Positions 35,363-45,100 of a DNA stretch of 64,000 nucleotides are shown here, piece after piece. Source of the DNA: Agrobacterium vitis (lineage in GTDB: Bacteria; Pseudomonadota; Alphaproteobacteria; Rhizobiales; Rhizobiaceae); assembly GCF_013337045.2 (NCBI RefSeq), contig NZ_CP118259.1, positions 124,001 through 188,000 on the forward strand, read 5' to 3'. A model generated the notes under the pieces. That model saw only the letters and a list, made by a program, of their open reading frames with translations, had not been told where the DNA came from and did no database searches. The first letter of the stretch is position 1, and each line of letters opens with the position of its first letter. The position numbers and the translations under genes were made by a program.

Positions 35363-36325
35363 ATGAGGGTTGGGAGATTTCTGCTTGCTGCGGTGCTTAT
35401 TTTGACCGCTGGGCAGGCGAATAGTGCGGGTTTGAAGTCCTTTGAGATTTCGGCCGACGCAGAAGGCCCAATGCTGAAAGCTGTTGAGTGGTCCCCCTGT
35501 GCAAAGCCAGATGGAGAGATCAAGGCTGGCCCCTTTGTTCTTCCAGGGGTTCGAGACTGTCCGGTTGAGGGAGAAAATCGACCACTGATCGTAATTTCCC
35601 ATGGCTTCGGCGGCACCAATCTCAGCCATCATGACACAGCAGAGGCGCTGGCGGATGCGGGATTTGTCGTTGTGGCGATCAATCATCCTGACGATACCGC
35701 TGCAAATAAACAGAGACAGCATAATCTCAAGGCTCTGATCAGTCGCCCAGTGGACGTGAAGCGGGTCATTGACTTCATGCTTGGTTCTTCCCCGGACGCG
35801 GCCAGGATTGATCCTCAGTCTATCGGCTTTTTCGGATTTTCCCGAGGCGGATATACCGGGCTTGTTCTGGCAGGGGCTAACCCGGATTTTCGAAGCTTGC
35901 CTTCGCAGTGCCAAGATCAGAATGCAGCATCCTGTGATCACGCAAACCAGAATTCATTGCCAAAACAGGCCTTGCAACATGACCCGCGTATCAAAGCTTT
36001 TGTGATCGCTGATCCACTCAGCAGTTTTTTTTCAGCGCCAAGCAGCGTGCAGAATGTCACTGCACCCATCCAGATGTGGGGCTCTCAATATGGCGGAGAT
36101 GGTGTGTCGCCGGAAAACCTTCTGACTGTTGCTAGCAATTTGCCTGACAAACCTGACTTTCATACCGTGCCAAACTCTGAACATTTTGCATTTTTGACCA
36201 TCTGCCCCGCAGAACTGGTCAAAAGCCTCCCAGAGCTTTGCACGGATAGACCGGGTTTTGATCGGGCAGCTTTTCATCAGGACCTGAATAAGCAGATTGT
36301 GGCCTTCTTTAAAGCACATCTGTAG
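35363..36325 (+). CDS. Secreted alpha/beta-hydrolase (dienelactone-hydrolase/PAF-acetylhydrolase-like)
   Basis: A 320-residue protein with a Sec signal peptide (MRVGRFLLAAVLILTAGQANSA). The hydrolase fold shows the oxyanion segment ISHGFGGTN, the nucleophile elbow GFSRGG, and a late histidine in PNSEHFAFL; an aspartate after the nucleophile (ADPLSSFF) could complete the triad. It probably cleaves an ester in the periplasm. Codon use is a little more AT-rich than its neighbours. It is single and convergent with the fad operon. Confidence 0.82.
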   Translation: MRVGRFLLAAVLILTAGQANSAGLKSFEISADAEGPMLKAVEWSPCAKPDGEIKAGPFVLPGVRDCPVEGENRPLIVISHGFGGTNLSHHDTAEALADAGFVVVAINHPDDTAANKQRQHNLKALISRPVDVKRVIDFMLGSSPDAARIDPQSIGFFGFSRGGYTGLVLAGANPDFRSLPSQCQDQNAASCDHANQNSLPKQALQHDPRIKAFVIADPLSSFFSAPSSVQNVTAPIQMWGSQYGGDGVSPENLLTVASNLPDKPDFHTVPNSEHFAFLTICPAELVKSLPELCTDRPGFDRAAFHQDLNKQIVAFFKAHL

Positions 36326-36340
36326 AGAGCGGGCGTTGCT

Positions 36341-36389
36341 GGCTGGCGACCGAACCAGTTATAAAAATGGACCGGCGTTGCCGCCAGCC
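36341..36389 (+). terminator. Inverted repeat between convergent genes, possible terminator
   Basis: GGCTGGCG (36341-36348) pairs with CGCCAGCC (36382-36389), and TTATCGTTTT follows. The loop is long (33 bases), so the call is weak. The position, just after the hydrolase gene and facing the fad operon end, is right for a terminator. Confidence 0.35.
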
Positions 36390-36418
36390 CTTATCGTTTT
36401 GAGAGTAAGCCCTTTACC

Positions 36419-38638
36419 TCAAGCCGCTGTCTTCACAGCCCCATAGGGATCAAACCGCCCGTAAAAGGTCTCGCCCTTCTGCGCCATCTCCTTCAGCAGT
36501 GGCGTGGGTGCAAAATGCGGGCCGTAGTCCTTGGCCAGCCGTTCGCAGAGGGCCACGAAGGTCTTCACGCCCATGCCGTCGATGTAGGACAGTGCGCCGC
36601 CGGTATAGGGGGCAAAGCCGAAGCCGAGGATAGAGCCGACATCGGCTTCGCGCGGATCAACCACGATGCCCTCTTCCATGGTGCGGGCCGCTTCCAGGGC
36701 GATGGTTGCCAGGAAACGCTCTTGCAGGGTCTTGACGTTGACGTCATCCGGCTTTTGTTGCGGATAAAAGTCCTTCAGGCCCGGCCAGACATGCTTTTTG
36801 GCAGGCTTGGCGGGGTAGTCGTAAAAGCCCTTGCCGTTCTTGCGGCCAAAGCGTTCTTCCTTCTCGACCATCCGGGCCACCAGTTCCATATGGCGCGGGT
36901 CCACGGCCTTCTCACCGAGATCGGCAATGGTCGCCTTGAGGATCTTGTAGGACAGATCGATTGCCACTTCATCGTTGAGGGACAGCGGCCCAACCGGCAT
37001 GCCGGCGAATTTCGCGGCATTTTCAATCATCACCGGTGGCACGCCTTCCAGCAGCATGTCGTAGCTTTCCGCCATATAGCGCAGCACGCAGCGGTTGACG
37101 AAGAAGCCACGGGTGTCATTGACGACAATTGGCGTCTTCTTGATCGCCGCCACATAGTCGAGAGCCACCGCCAGTGCCTTGTCACCGGTCTCCTTGCCAA
37201 GGATCACTTCCGTCAGCATCATTTTCTCGACCGGCGAGAAGAAATGCACGCCGATGAAATCAGCAGGGCGTTTGGAGTTCTTGGCAAGACCCGTGATCGG
37301 CAGGGTCGAGGTGTTGGAGGCAAAAATTGCCCCTTCCGGCAGGACGGCCTCGACCTTTTCGATCACGGCCTTCTTGACATCGCGGTCTTCAAACACCGCT
37401 TCGATCACCAGATCGGCATCCGACAGCGCGGAATAATCGTCGCTGGGCGTGATCAAAGACAGCAGCTTTTCGCCGTCTTCCTTGCTCATCTTGCCCTTGC
37501 CGATTGCACCCGACACCAGGCCTTCAGCCACGGACCTGCCCTTGTTGGCAGCCTCCATATCGCGGTCGATCAGCACGACGGGCAGGCCTGCGGCGGCGGT
37601 GACATAGGCAATCGATGCGCCCATGAAACCAGCACCAACCACGCCAACCTTCTTGAGGGTGCTTTTCGGCTGGCCAGCTGGGCGGCGCGCGCCTTTGCCA
37701 AGCTCCTGAAGCGAGATGAACAGTGAGCGGATCATCGAGAAGGCTTCGGTGGTCTGGACGATTTCGGTAAAATAGCGTTGCTCAATGCGAAGGCCGGTGT
37801 CGAACGGCACCTGCAAGCCTTCGTAAACGCATTTCAGGATCGCCAGGGCGGCTGGATAATTGCCGGAGGTTTCACGGCGCAGCACAGCCGGTGCCGCTGG
37901 CCAAAGCTGGGCCGATGCCGGTGTCCAGATGCCGCCGCCGGGCGCCTTGAAGCCCTTTTCATCCCAGGGGGCAACTGGCTTCAAGCCATCCTTGATCATC
38001 TGCTTTGCGGCTGTAATGAGCTGATCCGGCTCAACCACCTGATGCACGAGGTTCATGGCCTTGGCGCGTTGCGGCGTCAGGGTCTGGCCGGTGGTCATCA
38101 TTTGCAGGGCGTCCTGGGCATTGGCCAGACGCGGCACACGCTGCGTGCCGCCAGCGCCGGGGAAAATGCCAACCTTGACTTCCGGCAGCGCCAGCTTCAC
38201 CGATTTGCCGTTGGAGACCACGCGGCCATGGCAGGAGAGCGACAGCTCAAACGCGCCGCCCATGCAGGTGCCGTTGATGGCCGAGACCCAGGGCTTACCA
38301 TTGGTCTCGATCTTGCGCCACAGCCAGCTCATCCGGCCAGCGGAATCGAACAGTTTTTGCACGGCATTGGCCGGGTCCTTGGCGCGTTCTTCCTCCACCA
38401 TGGAAAACATGCCGCGGATCATGCTGAGATCGGCACCGCCGGAAAAGGCGGATTTGCCTGATGTGAAGACCACGCCCTTGATGGCGGTATCCGCGACAGT
38501 GGCATCCACAATCGCTTCGATTTCGTCCATCACCTCCATGGTGAAGACATTCATGCTCTTGTCGGGCATGTCCCAGGTGACAAGGGCAATGCCGTCTGCA
38601 TCGGTCTCAACGGTAAAATTCTTATAGGTCATTGTCAT
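36419..38638 (-). CDS. Fused enoyl-CoA hydratase / 3-hydroxyacyl-CoA dehydrogenase (FadB/FadJ type)
   Basis: A 739-residue beta-oxidation alpha subunit. The N-terminal crotonase domain (about 1-200) has the oxyanion glycines in SAFSGGADLSMI and NGTCMGGAFELSLSC, and KVGIFPGAGGTQRVP. The dehydrogenase domain starts at about residue 325 with the NAD loop GVVGAGFMGASIAYV and contains SNTSTLPI, GVHFFSPV and VNDTRGFFVNR; a C-terminal HAD domain ends the protein. It hydrates enoyl-CoA and oxidises the 3-hydroxyacyl-CoA. It is the last gene of a three-gene operon with thiolase and acyl-CoA dehydrogenase. Confidence 0.95.
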   Translation of the reverse strand: MTMTYKNFTVETDADGIALVTWDMPDKSMNVFTMEVMDEIEAIVDATVADTAIKGVVFTSGKSAFSGGADLSMIRGMFSMVEEERAKDPANAVQKLFDSAGRMSWLWRKIETNGKPWVSAINGTCMGGAFELSLSCHGRVVSNGKSVKLALPEVKVGIFPGAGGTQRVPRLANAQDALQMMTTGQTLTPQRAKAMNLVHQVVEPDQLITAAKQMIKDGLKPVAPWDEKGFKAPGGGIWTPASAQLWPAAPAVLRRETSGNYPAALAILKCVYEGLQVPFDTGLRIEQRYFTEIVQTTEAFSMIRSLFISLQELGKGARRPAGQPKSTLKKVGVVGAGFMGASIAYVTAAAGLPVVLIDRDMEAANKGRSVAEGLVSGAIGKGKMSKEDGEKLLSLITPSDDYSALSDADLVIEAVFEDRDVKKAVIEKVEAVLPEGAIFASNTSTLPITGLAKNSKRPADFIGVHFFSPVEKMMLTEVILGKETGDKALAVALDYVAAIKKTPIVVNDTRGFFVNRCVLRYMAESYDMLLEGVPPVMIENAAKFAGMPVGPLSLNDEVAIDLSYKILKATIADLGEKAVDPRHMELVARMVEKEERFGRKNGKGFYDYPAKPAKKHVWPGLKDFYPQQKPDDVNVKTLQERFLATIALEAARTMEEGIVVDPREADVGSILGFGFAPYTGGALSYIDGMGVKTFVALCERLAKDYGPHFAPTPLLKEMAQKGETFYGRFDPYGAVKTAA

Positions 38639-38647
38639 CCCTCCCGA

Positions 38648-39856
38648 TCAGACTCGTTCAATAACGGTTGCCGTGCCCATGCCGGCCCCGATGCAGAGCG
38701 TAACCAGCGCGGTGTTCAGATCGCGCCGCTCCAGCTCATCCAGCACGGTGCCGAGGATCATCGCGCCGGTAGCACCCAGCGGGTGGCCCATGGCAATCGC
38801 GCCGCCATTGACGTTCATGACATCATGCGACACATCAAAATGCTGCATGAAGCGCAGAACCACGGCGGCAAAGGCTTCGTTCAGCTCAAATAGATCGATG
38901 TCGGCCAGCGTCATGCCGGTCTTCTTCAACAGCTTTTCCGTTACATCGACAGGGCCGGTCAGCATCAAGGCCGGATCGGAGCCGATATTGGCGAAGGCGC
39001 GAATGCGGGCGCGGGGCTTCAAGCCCATGCTCTCGCCGCCGGTCTTGGAGCCAAGAAGCACAACACCGGAGCCATCGACGATGCCGGACGAATTGCCCGC
39101 GTGGTGGACGTAATTGATCTTCTCGATTTCCGGATGGGCCTGAATGCCGACGGCTTCAAAGCCGCCCATTTCACCCGGCATCTGGAAGGAGGGGTTAAGG
39201 CCTGCCAGCGACTGCATGTCGGTGCCAGGGCGCATATGTTCGTCGCGGTCCAGAATGGTCAGGCCATTCTGGTCCTTCACGGCGACGACCGATTTGTCGA
39301 AATAGCCCTTTGCCCAGGAATTGGCGGAGCGTTTCTGGCTTTCCACCGCATAGGCATCCACATCATCGCGGGAGAAGCCATATTTGGTGGCGATCAGATC
39401 GGCGGACACGCCCTGCGGCATGAAGAAGGCCGGGAAGTTGACTGAAGGGTCCATGAACCACGCGCCGCCCGACATGCCAAGCCCAACGCGCGACATGCTC
39501 TCCACGCCACCGGCAATGACAATGTCATCCGCACCCGTGGCAATCTTGCCTGCGGCCAGATTGATGGCATCAAGACCAGAGGCGCAGAAACGCGAAATCT
39601 GTATGCCCGGAGCCTTGGTGGAATAACCAGCCTCAAAGGCCGCAGCCTTCGGGATCACCGCGCCCGCATCCATGACAGGATCGACGCAACCCATGATGAT
39701 GTCATCGACGGTGGATGTGTCGAGGCCGTTGCGGTCGCGAATGGCTTCCAGCGCCTTGGCGGCAAGCCGCACCGATGGCACTTCATGCAGCGCGCCATCC
39801 TTCTTGCCGCGGCCGCGCGGCGTGCGCACGTGGTCGTAAACATAGACTTCAGTCAT
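38648..39856 (-). CDS. Acetyl-CoA C-acyltransferase (thiolase, FadA type)
   Basis: A 402-residue thiolase. The nucleophilic cysteine is in ISRFCASGLDAIN; NVNGGAIAMGHPLGATGA holds the catalytic histidine, and CIGAGMGTA holds the second cysteine. It cleaves 3-ketoacyl-CoA to acetyl-CoA and a shortened acyl-CoA. It lies 9 bp upstream of the fused hydratase/dehydrogenase, and together they would form the trifunctional complex. Confidence 0.95.
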   Translation of the reverse strand: MTEVYVYDHVRTPRGRGKKDGALHEVPSVRLAAKALEAIRDRNGLDTSTVDDIIMGCVDPVMDAGAVIPKAAAFEAGYSTKAPGIQISRFCASGLDAINLAAGKIATGADDIVIAGGVESMSRVGLGMSGGAWFMDPSVNFPAFFMPQGVSADLIATKYGFSRDDVDAYAVESQKRSANSWAKGYFDKSVVAVKDQNGLTILDRDEHMRPGTDMQSLAGLNPSFQMPGEMGGFEAVGIQAHPEIEKINYVHHAGNSSGIVDGSGVVLLGSKTGGESMGLKPRARIRAFANIGSDPALMLTGPVDVTEKLLKKTGMTLADIDLFELNEAFAAVVLRFMQHFDVSHDVMNVNGGAIAMGHPLGATGAMILGTVLDELERRDLNTALVTLCIGAGMGTATVIERV

Positions 39857-39931
39857 TGTCTCTCTCCCCGGAGCGCAAAGCTCCTGATTTTTTTCAATGG
39901 TTTATCCCCGGTGGGGAGAAGCCAGATTCAA

Positions 39932-41725
39932 TCAAAATGCCTCGGCAGCCATCGCCATCACGCTGTCAGCACCCGCTTCAATGCGTGACTTGCGCAAGGC
40001 GGTTTCCGGCATGATCTTTTCCATGAAGAAGCGACCGGTCAACAGCTTGTTGTTGTAATAATCGGTGTCGCTAGCCCCGCTTTCAAGCGCCTCATGGGCG
40101 GCCTTGGCCATTTTGGCCCACATATAGCCAAGAACAACCAGACCGAAGAGATGCATGTAATCGGTCGAGCCAGCACCGGCATTGTCGGGCTTGGCCATGG
40201 CATTTTGCATGAACCACATGGTGGATGCCTGCGCGTCGTTCAGGCCCTTCTTCAACTGCTTGGTGAAGAAGGAGAGCTTTTCATTCTCGCGGTTTTCCTC
40301 GCAGAAGGCACCGATCTCGTTGAACAGTGCCATCACGGCCCGGCCACCGTTCAAGCCCAGCTTGCGGCCGACCAGATCCAGCGCCTGAATGCCGTTGGCC
40401 CCTTCATAAATCATCGCAATGCGGGCATCGCGCACATACTGGCTCATGCCCCATTCTTCGATATAGCCATGGCCGCCATAGACCTGCTGGGCCATGACAG
40501 CATGGTCAAAGCCCTTGTCGGTCAACACACCCTTGAGGATCGGCGTCATCAGACCGAGAATGTCATCGGCGGTCTGCTTTTCAGCCGCATCACCGGCGCG
40601 GTGGGCAATGTCGGATTTCAACGCCGTCCAGAGCGTGAAGGCGCGGCCTGCCTCGTTGAAGGCCTTGATGGTCATTAGGGCGCGGCGAATATCGGGATGG
40701 ACGATGATCGGGTCGGCCTTTTTATCCGGCGCCTTGGCGCCAGACAGCGAGCGGCCCTGAATACGCTCCCGCGCATAGGTCACGGCGTTCTGATAGGCGA
40801 CTTCGGCAATCGACAGGCCTTGCAGGCCGACACCCAGACGGGCTTCGTTCATCATCACGAACATGGCCGAAAGGCCCTTGTTCTCCGCGCCGATCAGATA
40901 ACCGGTGGCCTCGTCATAGTTCATGACGCAGGTGGCATTGCCGTGAATGCCCATCTTGTGTTCGATGGCGCCGCAGGAAACGCCATTTCTGGCACCCAGC
41001 GTGCCGTCTTCACCGACGATGACTTTCGGCACGATGAACAGCGAAATGCCCTTGGTGCCCTCAGGCGCACCTTCGATACGGGCGAGAACCAGATGGATGA
41101 TATTATCGGTCATCCCGTGTTCACCAGCCGAGATGAAGATCTTCTGGCCAGAGATTTTATAGGTGCCATCACCGTTCGGCACGGCCTTGGTGCGCAGCAG
41201 ACCAAGGTCGGTGCCGCAATGGGGCTCAGTCAGGTTCATGGTGCCGGACCAAGTGCCTTCGACCATTTTCGGCAGATAGGTGGCCTTTTGCGCGTCAGAC
41301 CCATGCGCCAGAATGGCGGCAATCGCCCCTTGCGTCAGGCCCGGATACATCATCAGGGCCATGTTGGCCGAGGACATATATTCACCAACGGCAGCATGCA
41401 GCACGTAAGGCAGGCCCTGGCCGCCATATTCCGGTGGGACAGCGAGGCCGCTCCAGCCACCGGCGCAATAGGCGTCATAGGCTTCCTTGAAACCCTTCGG
41501 CACGGCAACGGAGCCATCCGCATTGCGGGTACAGCCTTCCTGGTCGCCGGACAGATTGAGCGGAAACAGCTGCTCTTCGGCAAGCTTGGCGGCCTCGCCG
41601 ACAATTGCCTCGATCATGTCGGGCGTCGCGTCTTCAAAACCGGGCAGGTTGTTATAGCGCTCCAGGCCCAGCACTGTGTTCAGGATGAAAAGCGTGTCCG
41701 CGACAGGTGCCTTATAGACGGGCAT
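39932..41725 (-). CDS. Acyl-CoA dehydrogenase
   Basis: A 597-residue flavoprotein of the larger acyl-CoA dehydrogenase type, with a C-terminal extension (FMQNAMAKPDNAGAGSTDYM onward). Motifs include FISAGEHGMTDNI, GTDLGLLRTKA, the substrate/FAD strand MTIKAFNEAGRAF, and YGGHGYIEEWGMSQY with the region of the catalytic base. The ATG at 41725 is chosen over a TTG two codons upstream because GGAGGA lies eight bases before it. It catalyses the first step of beta-oxidation and is the first gene of the fad-type operon. Confidence 0.93.
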   Translation of the reverse strand: MPVYKAPVADTLFILNTVLGLERYNNLPGFEDATPDMIEAIVGEAAKLAEEQLFPLNLSGDQEGCTRNADGSVAVPKGFKEAYDAYCAGGWSGLAVPPEYGGQGLPYVLHAAVGEYMSSANMALMMYPGLTQGAIAAILAHGSDAQKATYLPKMVEGTWSGTMNLTEPHCGTDLGLLRTKAVPNGDGTYKISGQKIFISAGEHGMTDNIIHLVLARIEGAPEGTKGISLFIVPKVIVGEDGTLGARNGVSCGAIEHKMGIHGNATCVMNYDEATGYLIGAENKGLSAMFVMMNEARLGVGLQGLSIAEVAYQNAVTYARERIQGRSLSGAKAPDKKADPIIVHPDIRRALMTIKAFNEAGRAFTLWTALKSDIAHRAGDAAEKQTADDILGLMTPILKGVLTDKGFDHAVMAQQVYGGHGYIEEWGMSQYVRDARIAMIYEGANGIQALDLVGRKLGLNGGRAVMALFNEIGAFCEENRENEKLSFFTKQLKKGLNDAQASTMWFMQNAMAKPDNAGAGSTDYMHLFGLVVLGYMWAKMAKAAHEALESGASDTDYYNNKLLTGRFFMEKIMPETALRKSRIEAGADSVMAMAAEAF

Positions 41726-41731
41726 GGTCAA

Positions 41732-42130
41732 TGTCCTCCAGATTGCGGCCGGCGTCCTCCCCGGCGATGTTCTGTCTTACAAAATATTGACGTGCGCGTA
41801 AACGTCAATACGCAAAAATGTGAATTTGAAGAATGCGTCCTGCCAACGGATAGGCCAGAGTAACAAGGAATTTGTACAGCAGAGACCAAAGGGGCGATGA
41901 CCGTCGTGCATATATCACGCTGCAGTTCCCGTTTGGCGACACAATAGGAGGCCCAAACCGAAAAGGTTAAAAATCTCAGCCATTCTTAACGGGTTGTTTA
42001 CCACGTTTCCCCGATTCTGCTGCGGAATGATTTGCGCCGCCTCAAGATGAGAATTGCAACCTCCAATCCCGGGTTTGGGGGAGGGGAGCAGCTCTTGGGG
42101 CAGGCCCGAAACGCGAAGCGAGTTTGGAAT
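41732..42130. other. Intergenic region between the fad operon and podJ
   Basis: About 400 bp with no gene. The left part holds the fad promoter and inverted repeat. The right part is the podJ leader; an upstream in-frame ATG at 42032 exists, but the sequence after it does not look like coding DNA of the family. No further structure stood out. Confidence 0.5.
41781..41809 (-). promoter_or_regulatory. Promoter and operator-like inverted repeat of the fad-type operon
   Basis: On the minus strand TTGACG (41803-41808) and TATTTT (41781-41786) are spaced by 16 bases and lie 56 bp upstream of the acyl-CoA dehydrogenase ATG. A perfect 8-bp inverted repeat, ATTGACGT...ACGTCAAT (41786-41809), covers the -35 element and spacer. 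That is a good position for a repressor such as the TetR- or MerR-type fatty-acid regulators of proteobacteria. The identity of the regulator is inference. Confidence 0.55.
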
Positions 42131-45100
42131 ATGAACGGACAGCGGTCTCCATCGCAGAGCTATAGAGCTCCCGGCCAGACGCCGCCTTACCAGGCGGAGA
42201 CCCGTCAGGCCGACCCTCGTCCCGCAGGCGCTTCGTCGCTTGATGCCCTGAGCCGCACGATCGAGGGGTTGGAGGCGCGGATCGAAGGTCTGATGAATGG
42301 CATCTCCGGCGGCGTTGCCAGGGACGTTCGCCCCGCAGCCAGCGCTTTTTCCGATAAGCCATTACAGGTTTCGACAGAGCTGCCACTTGGCGCGACCTCT
42401 TCTGTTGCTGGCGATCGGCTCGATCCGTTGGCCGAAATCCGCGCCCGGCAACGGGCGCTGGAAGCGGCACGTCCCCTTGCTCCGGGACGCGCATCGCTCC
42501 GCGACAATGATCCGAAACATCTCGCGCCTGAGAGTGTTTCAGTGCGTCCGCCGCAAGTGCTGGAACTGGCGCCGCAACTGATGGCGGGCGGGAGTGCTGC
42601 GCCCCTGCCGGATTTCTATAAGGCCTTGTCTACTCTGCGCGCCGACCTGCGCCAGGATATCAGCGAGAGCCTTGCTGGTGAAATCGGTGCTTTGCGCTCC
42701 GATATCCAGGACATCAGGGTGATGGCTGAAGAAAGCCGCGAAGCCGCTGGCCTGCGTGAGGATTTCATGCGCATGGCCGACAGTCTGGAGCGGATCGGCC
42801 ATCCCGCCGCGCCCGAAACCGAAGCATTGCGGGCCGATTTCGAGGAATTGCGCTCTTTGATGGACGGACTTGCCCGCGATAGCGGCACGCAGACCATGGA
42901 AACCCGTTGGAGCGCGCTCGAAGCCCGGCTCGATACCATCGCGCCTGAGCGCATCCAGCAGGACCTTTTGCAGCTTGCCTACCGGCTGGATGAGATCAAG
43001 CAGCAATTGGGCACCATCGGTGATGTGCGCTCCGTGCGGCTGCTGGAAGACAAGCTGGTTGCCATTGCCAAGGCGCTTGAGCATATCGGCCAGCATCTGG
43101 AGCCCAACAGCCAGGCGATGCTGGAACAGTTCGGCCAGCTCGATCACCGTCTGGACGAGATTTCCCGCGCCATTTCCGTTGCAGGCCGTCATGGCGGGCA
43201 AGCCACCGATCCGCGCCTGATCGAGCGTCTGGAAGACCGGATCGCCACCATTGCCCATCATCTGGAATTGATTTCCGAGCAGACCGCAGGCTTTCCGGCT
43301 GGCGATCTTGACCGCCGTCTCGAAGCGCTGTCGCTGAAAATCGAGGATTTGGCCCACCAACAGGCCGCCCAACGGCTGGAAGAGCGGCTGGACGATCTGA
43401 CCCGCATGTTGGAAATGTCGCAGCGTGAAAGCCTGCAACCCGAACTGACCGGCTATCTCTCCGATATCTCCCGCAAGATCGATGCGCTGGATCATGCTTC
43501 GCTGAGCGACAAGCTGGCCGAGCAGATCGCCGTGATCGGCAGGCGAATCGATCAGATTGATGCTCAGCCAGTGGCATCATCGGTGGATGAAAGCCTGCTG
43601 CGCAGCCTGGACGACCGGCTGTACTCCATCGCGGCTCGCCTGGATGAGACGAGTGCCTCGCCATCCGGCGATGGCTCCGCCATTGCCGGGCTGGAACAGC
43701 AGATCGCGCATCTCTCGGCGCTGATCAGTGCCTCACCCTTGACGGACAATGGCCAGGGTGAGCGTATCGAAGGTCGGATGGCGGCCCTTGAAGATTATCT
43801 GGCGACCAGCGACGAATATATCGTCGAGGCTGCCCGCCAGGCCGCCGAAGCGGTGATGGACAATTATGCCCGCCAGAGCCCGACCTCCGTTCAGGTGGCG
43901 GGACAGGACCAGATTGCCGAAACGCTTGGCGTTCTGGCCGATCACCTGCGCCACCTGGAAGAGATCAGCCGGGGCGGGGAGGAGCGCAGCCACCGTACCG
44001 TCGAGGCTTTGCACCAGACCCTGGTGCAGATTGCCGAAAAACTGGACCAGATGGATCGCCGGACGGCAACGACCAGCAGTGAGGAAGACTACGCCGATCC
44101 GACGGTTGCGGCTGCGCAGCGGACCGCGTCCATTGAGACCGACGTGGAACCGGTTGTTGACCTTCTTCCGGCTGGAGACAATATCGATGCGCCCGCTCAT
44201 GCCGAGGCTCGTCCGCAGAGCGATGATGGGAAGGTAGCGAAGCCCAGCTTGATCGCCGGTTTGAGCCGGCGCCTGAAGCCGAAGATCAAAAAAGCGCAGG
44301 CCGAGACCGCGACACCTGCAAAGGCTGCCGCTCCGCACCCGCGTCAGATGATCGAGGACGCGCCTTCCATCGACCCCGTCGATATTCTGCCGCCGGAAGA
44401 GGCCAATGAATTGCTGGAACCCGGTTCCGGCAAACCGGATGTGCGCAAGATCCTGGAAAAGGTCCGGGCGCGTCAGCAGGCCGGGACCGCTTCGGCTGAA
44501 CCTGCGCTTGGCGCGGCAAGCGTAAAACCGGCATCAGCGGATGACCGGATGGATTTCATTGCCGCAGCGCGCCGGGCGGCGCAGGCAGCAGCCCAGGAAA
44601 CCGACCGGGCCAGCCGCCCTAGCCGGACCGCCCTTGCCGACGAAGTCGCTGGAGGCTCGGCTTTCTCCAGATATCGCCGTCCAATCCTGATGGCGGTCGG
44701 TGCGCTTTTGCTGGCGGCCCTTGCTGTATCGGCAGTAAAGACGCTTGGGGGCGGCAATGCCCAGGCTCCTGCTGAGCAAGCGCCAACCACATCGGCACCT
44801 GCCAAACTGGCACCTTCTGCGGCCATTGAGGCACCCTCCATCCAGCAGGCACCGCAACAACCGGTTCGGGCCGTCGAGATCAAGGCCGAGGCACCGCAAT
44901 CCCAGCCCGCCGTGGAAAGCACGGAGGCGGAGCCATCTTCCGCGCCGGTCATTCCGGTGACGTCACCGACAGGCCAGGCCAGCCTTTCCTCCACCCCGAT
45001 GGATGGCAGCCAGACGGTCGCCGGTCTCTCGTCTCAACCGCCGATGCCGGATGCGGCTCAGGCCGGATTCTCTGCCCCGAAGACTGAGGCTGCCAAGCCG

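Noticed and set aside
36515..37726. Long open frame on the plus strand across the fad genes (403 codons), and similar ones at 40697-41863 and 24075-26457
   Set aside because: They lie opposite well-conserved genes and translate to His/Arg/Gln-rich sequence with no family similarity. Such frames are expected by chance opposite GC-rich coding DNA.
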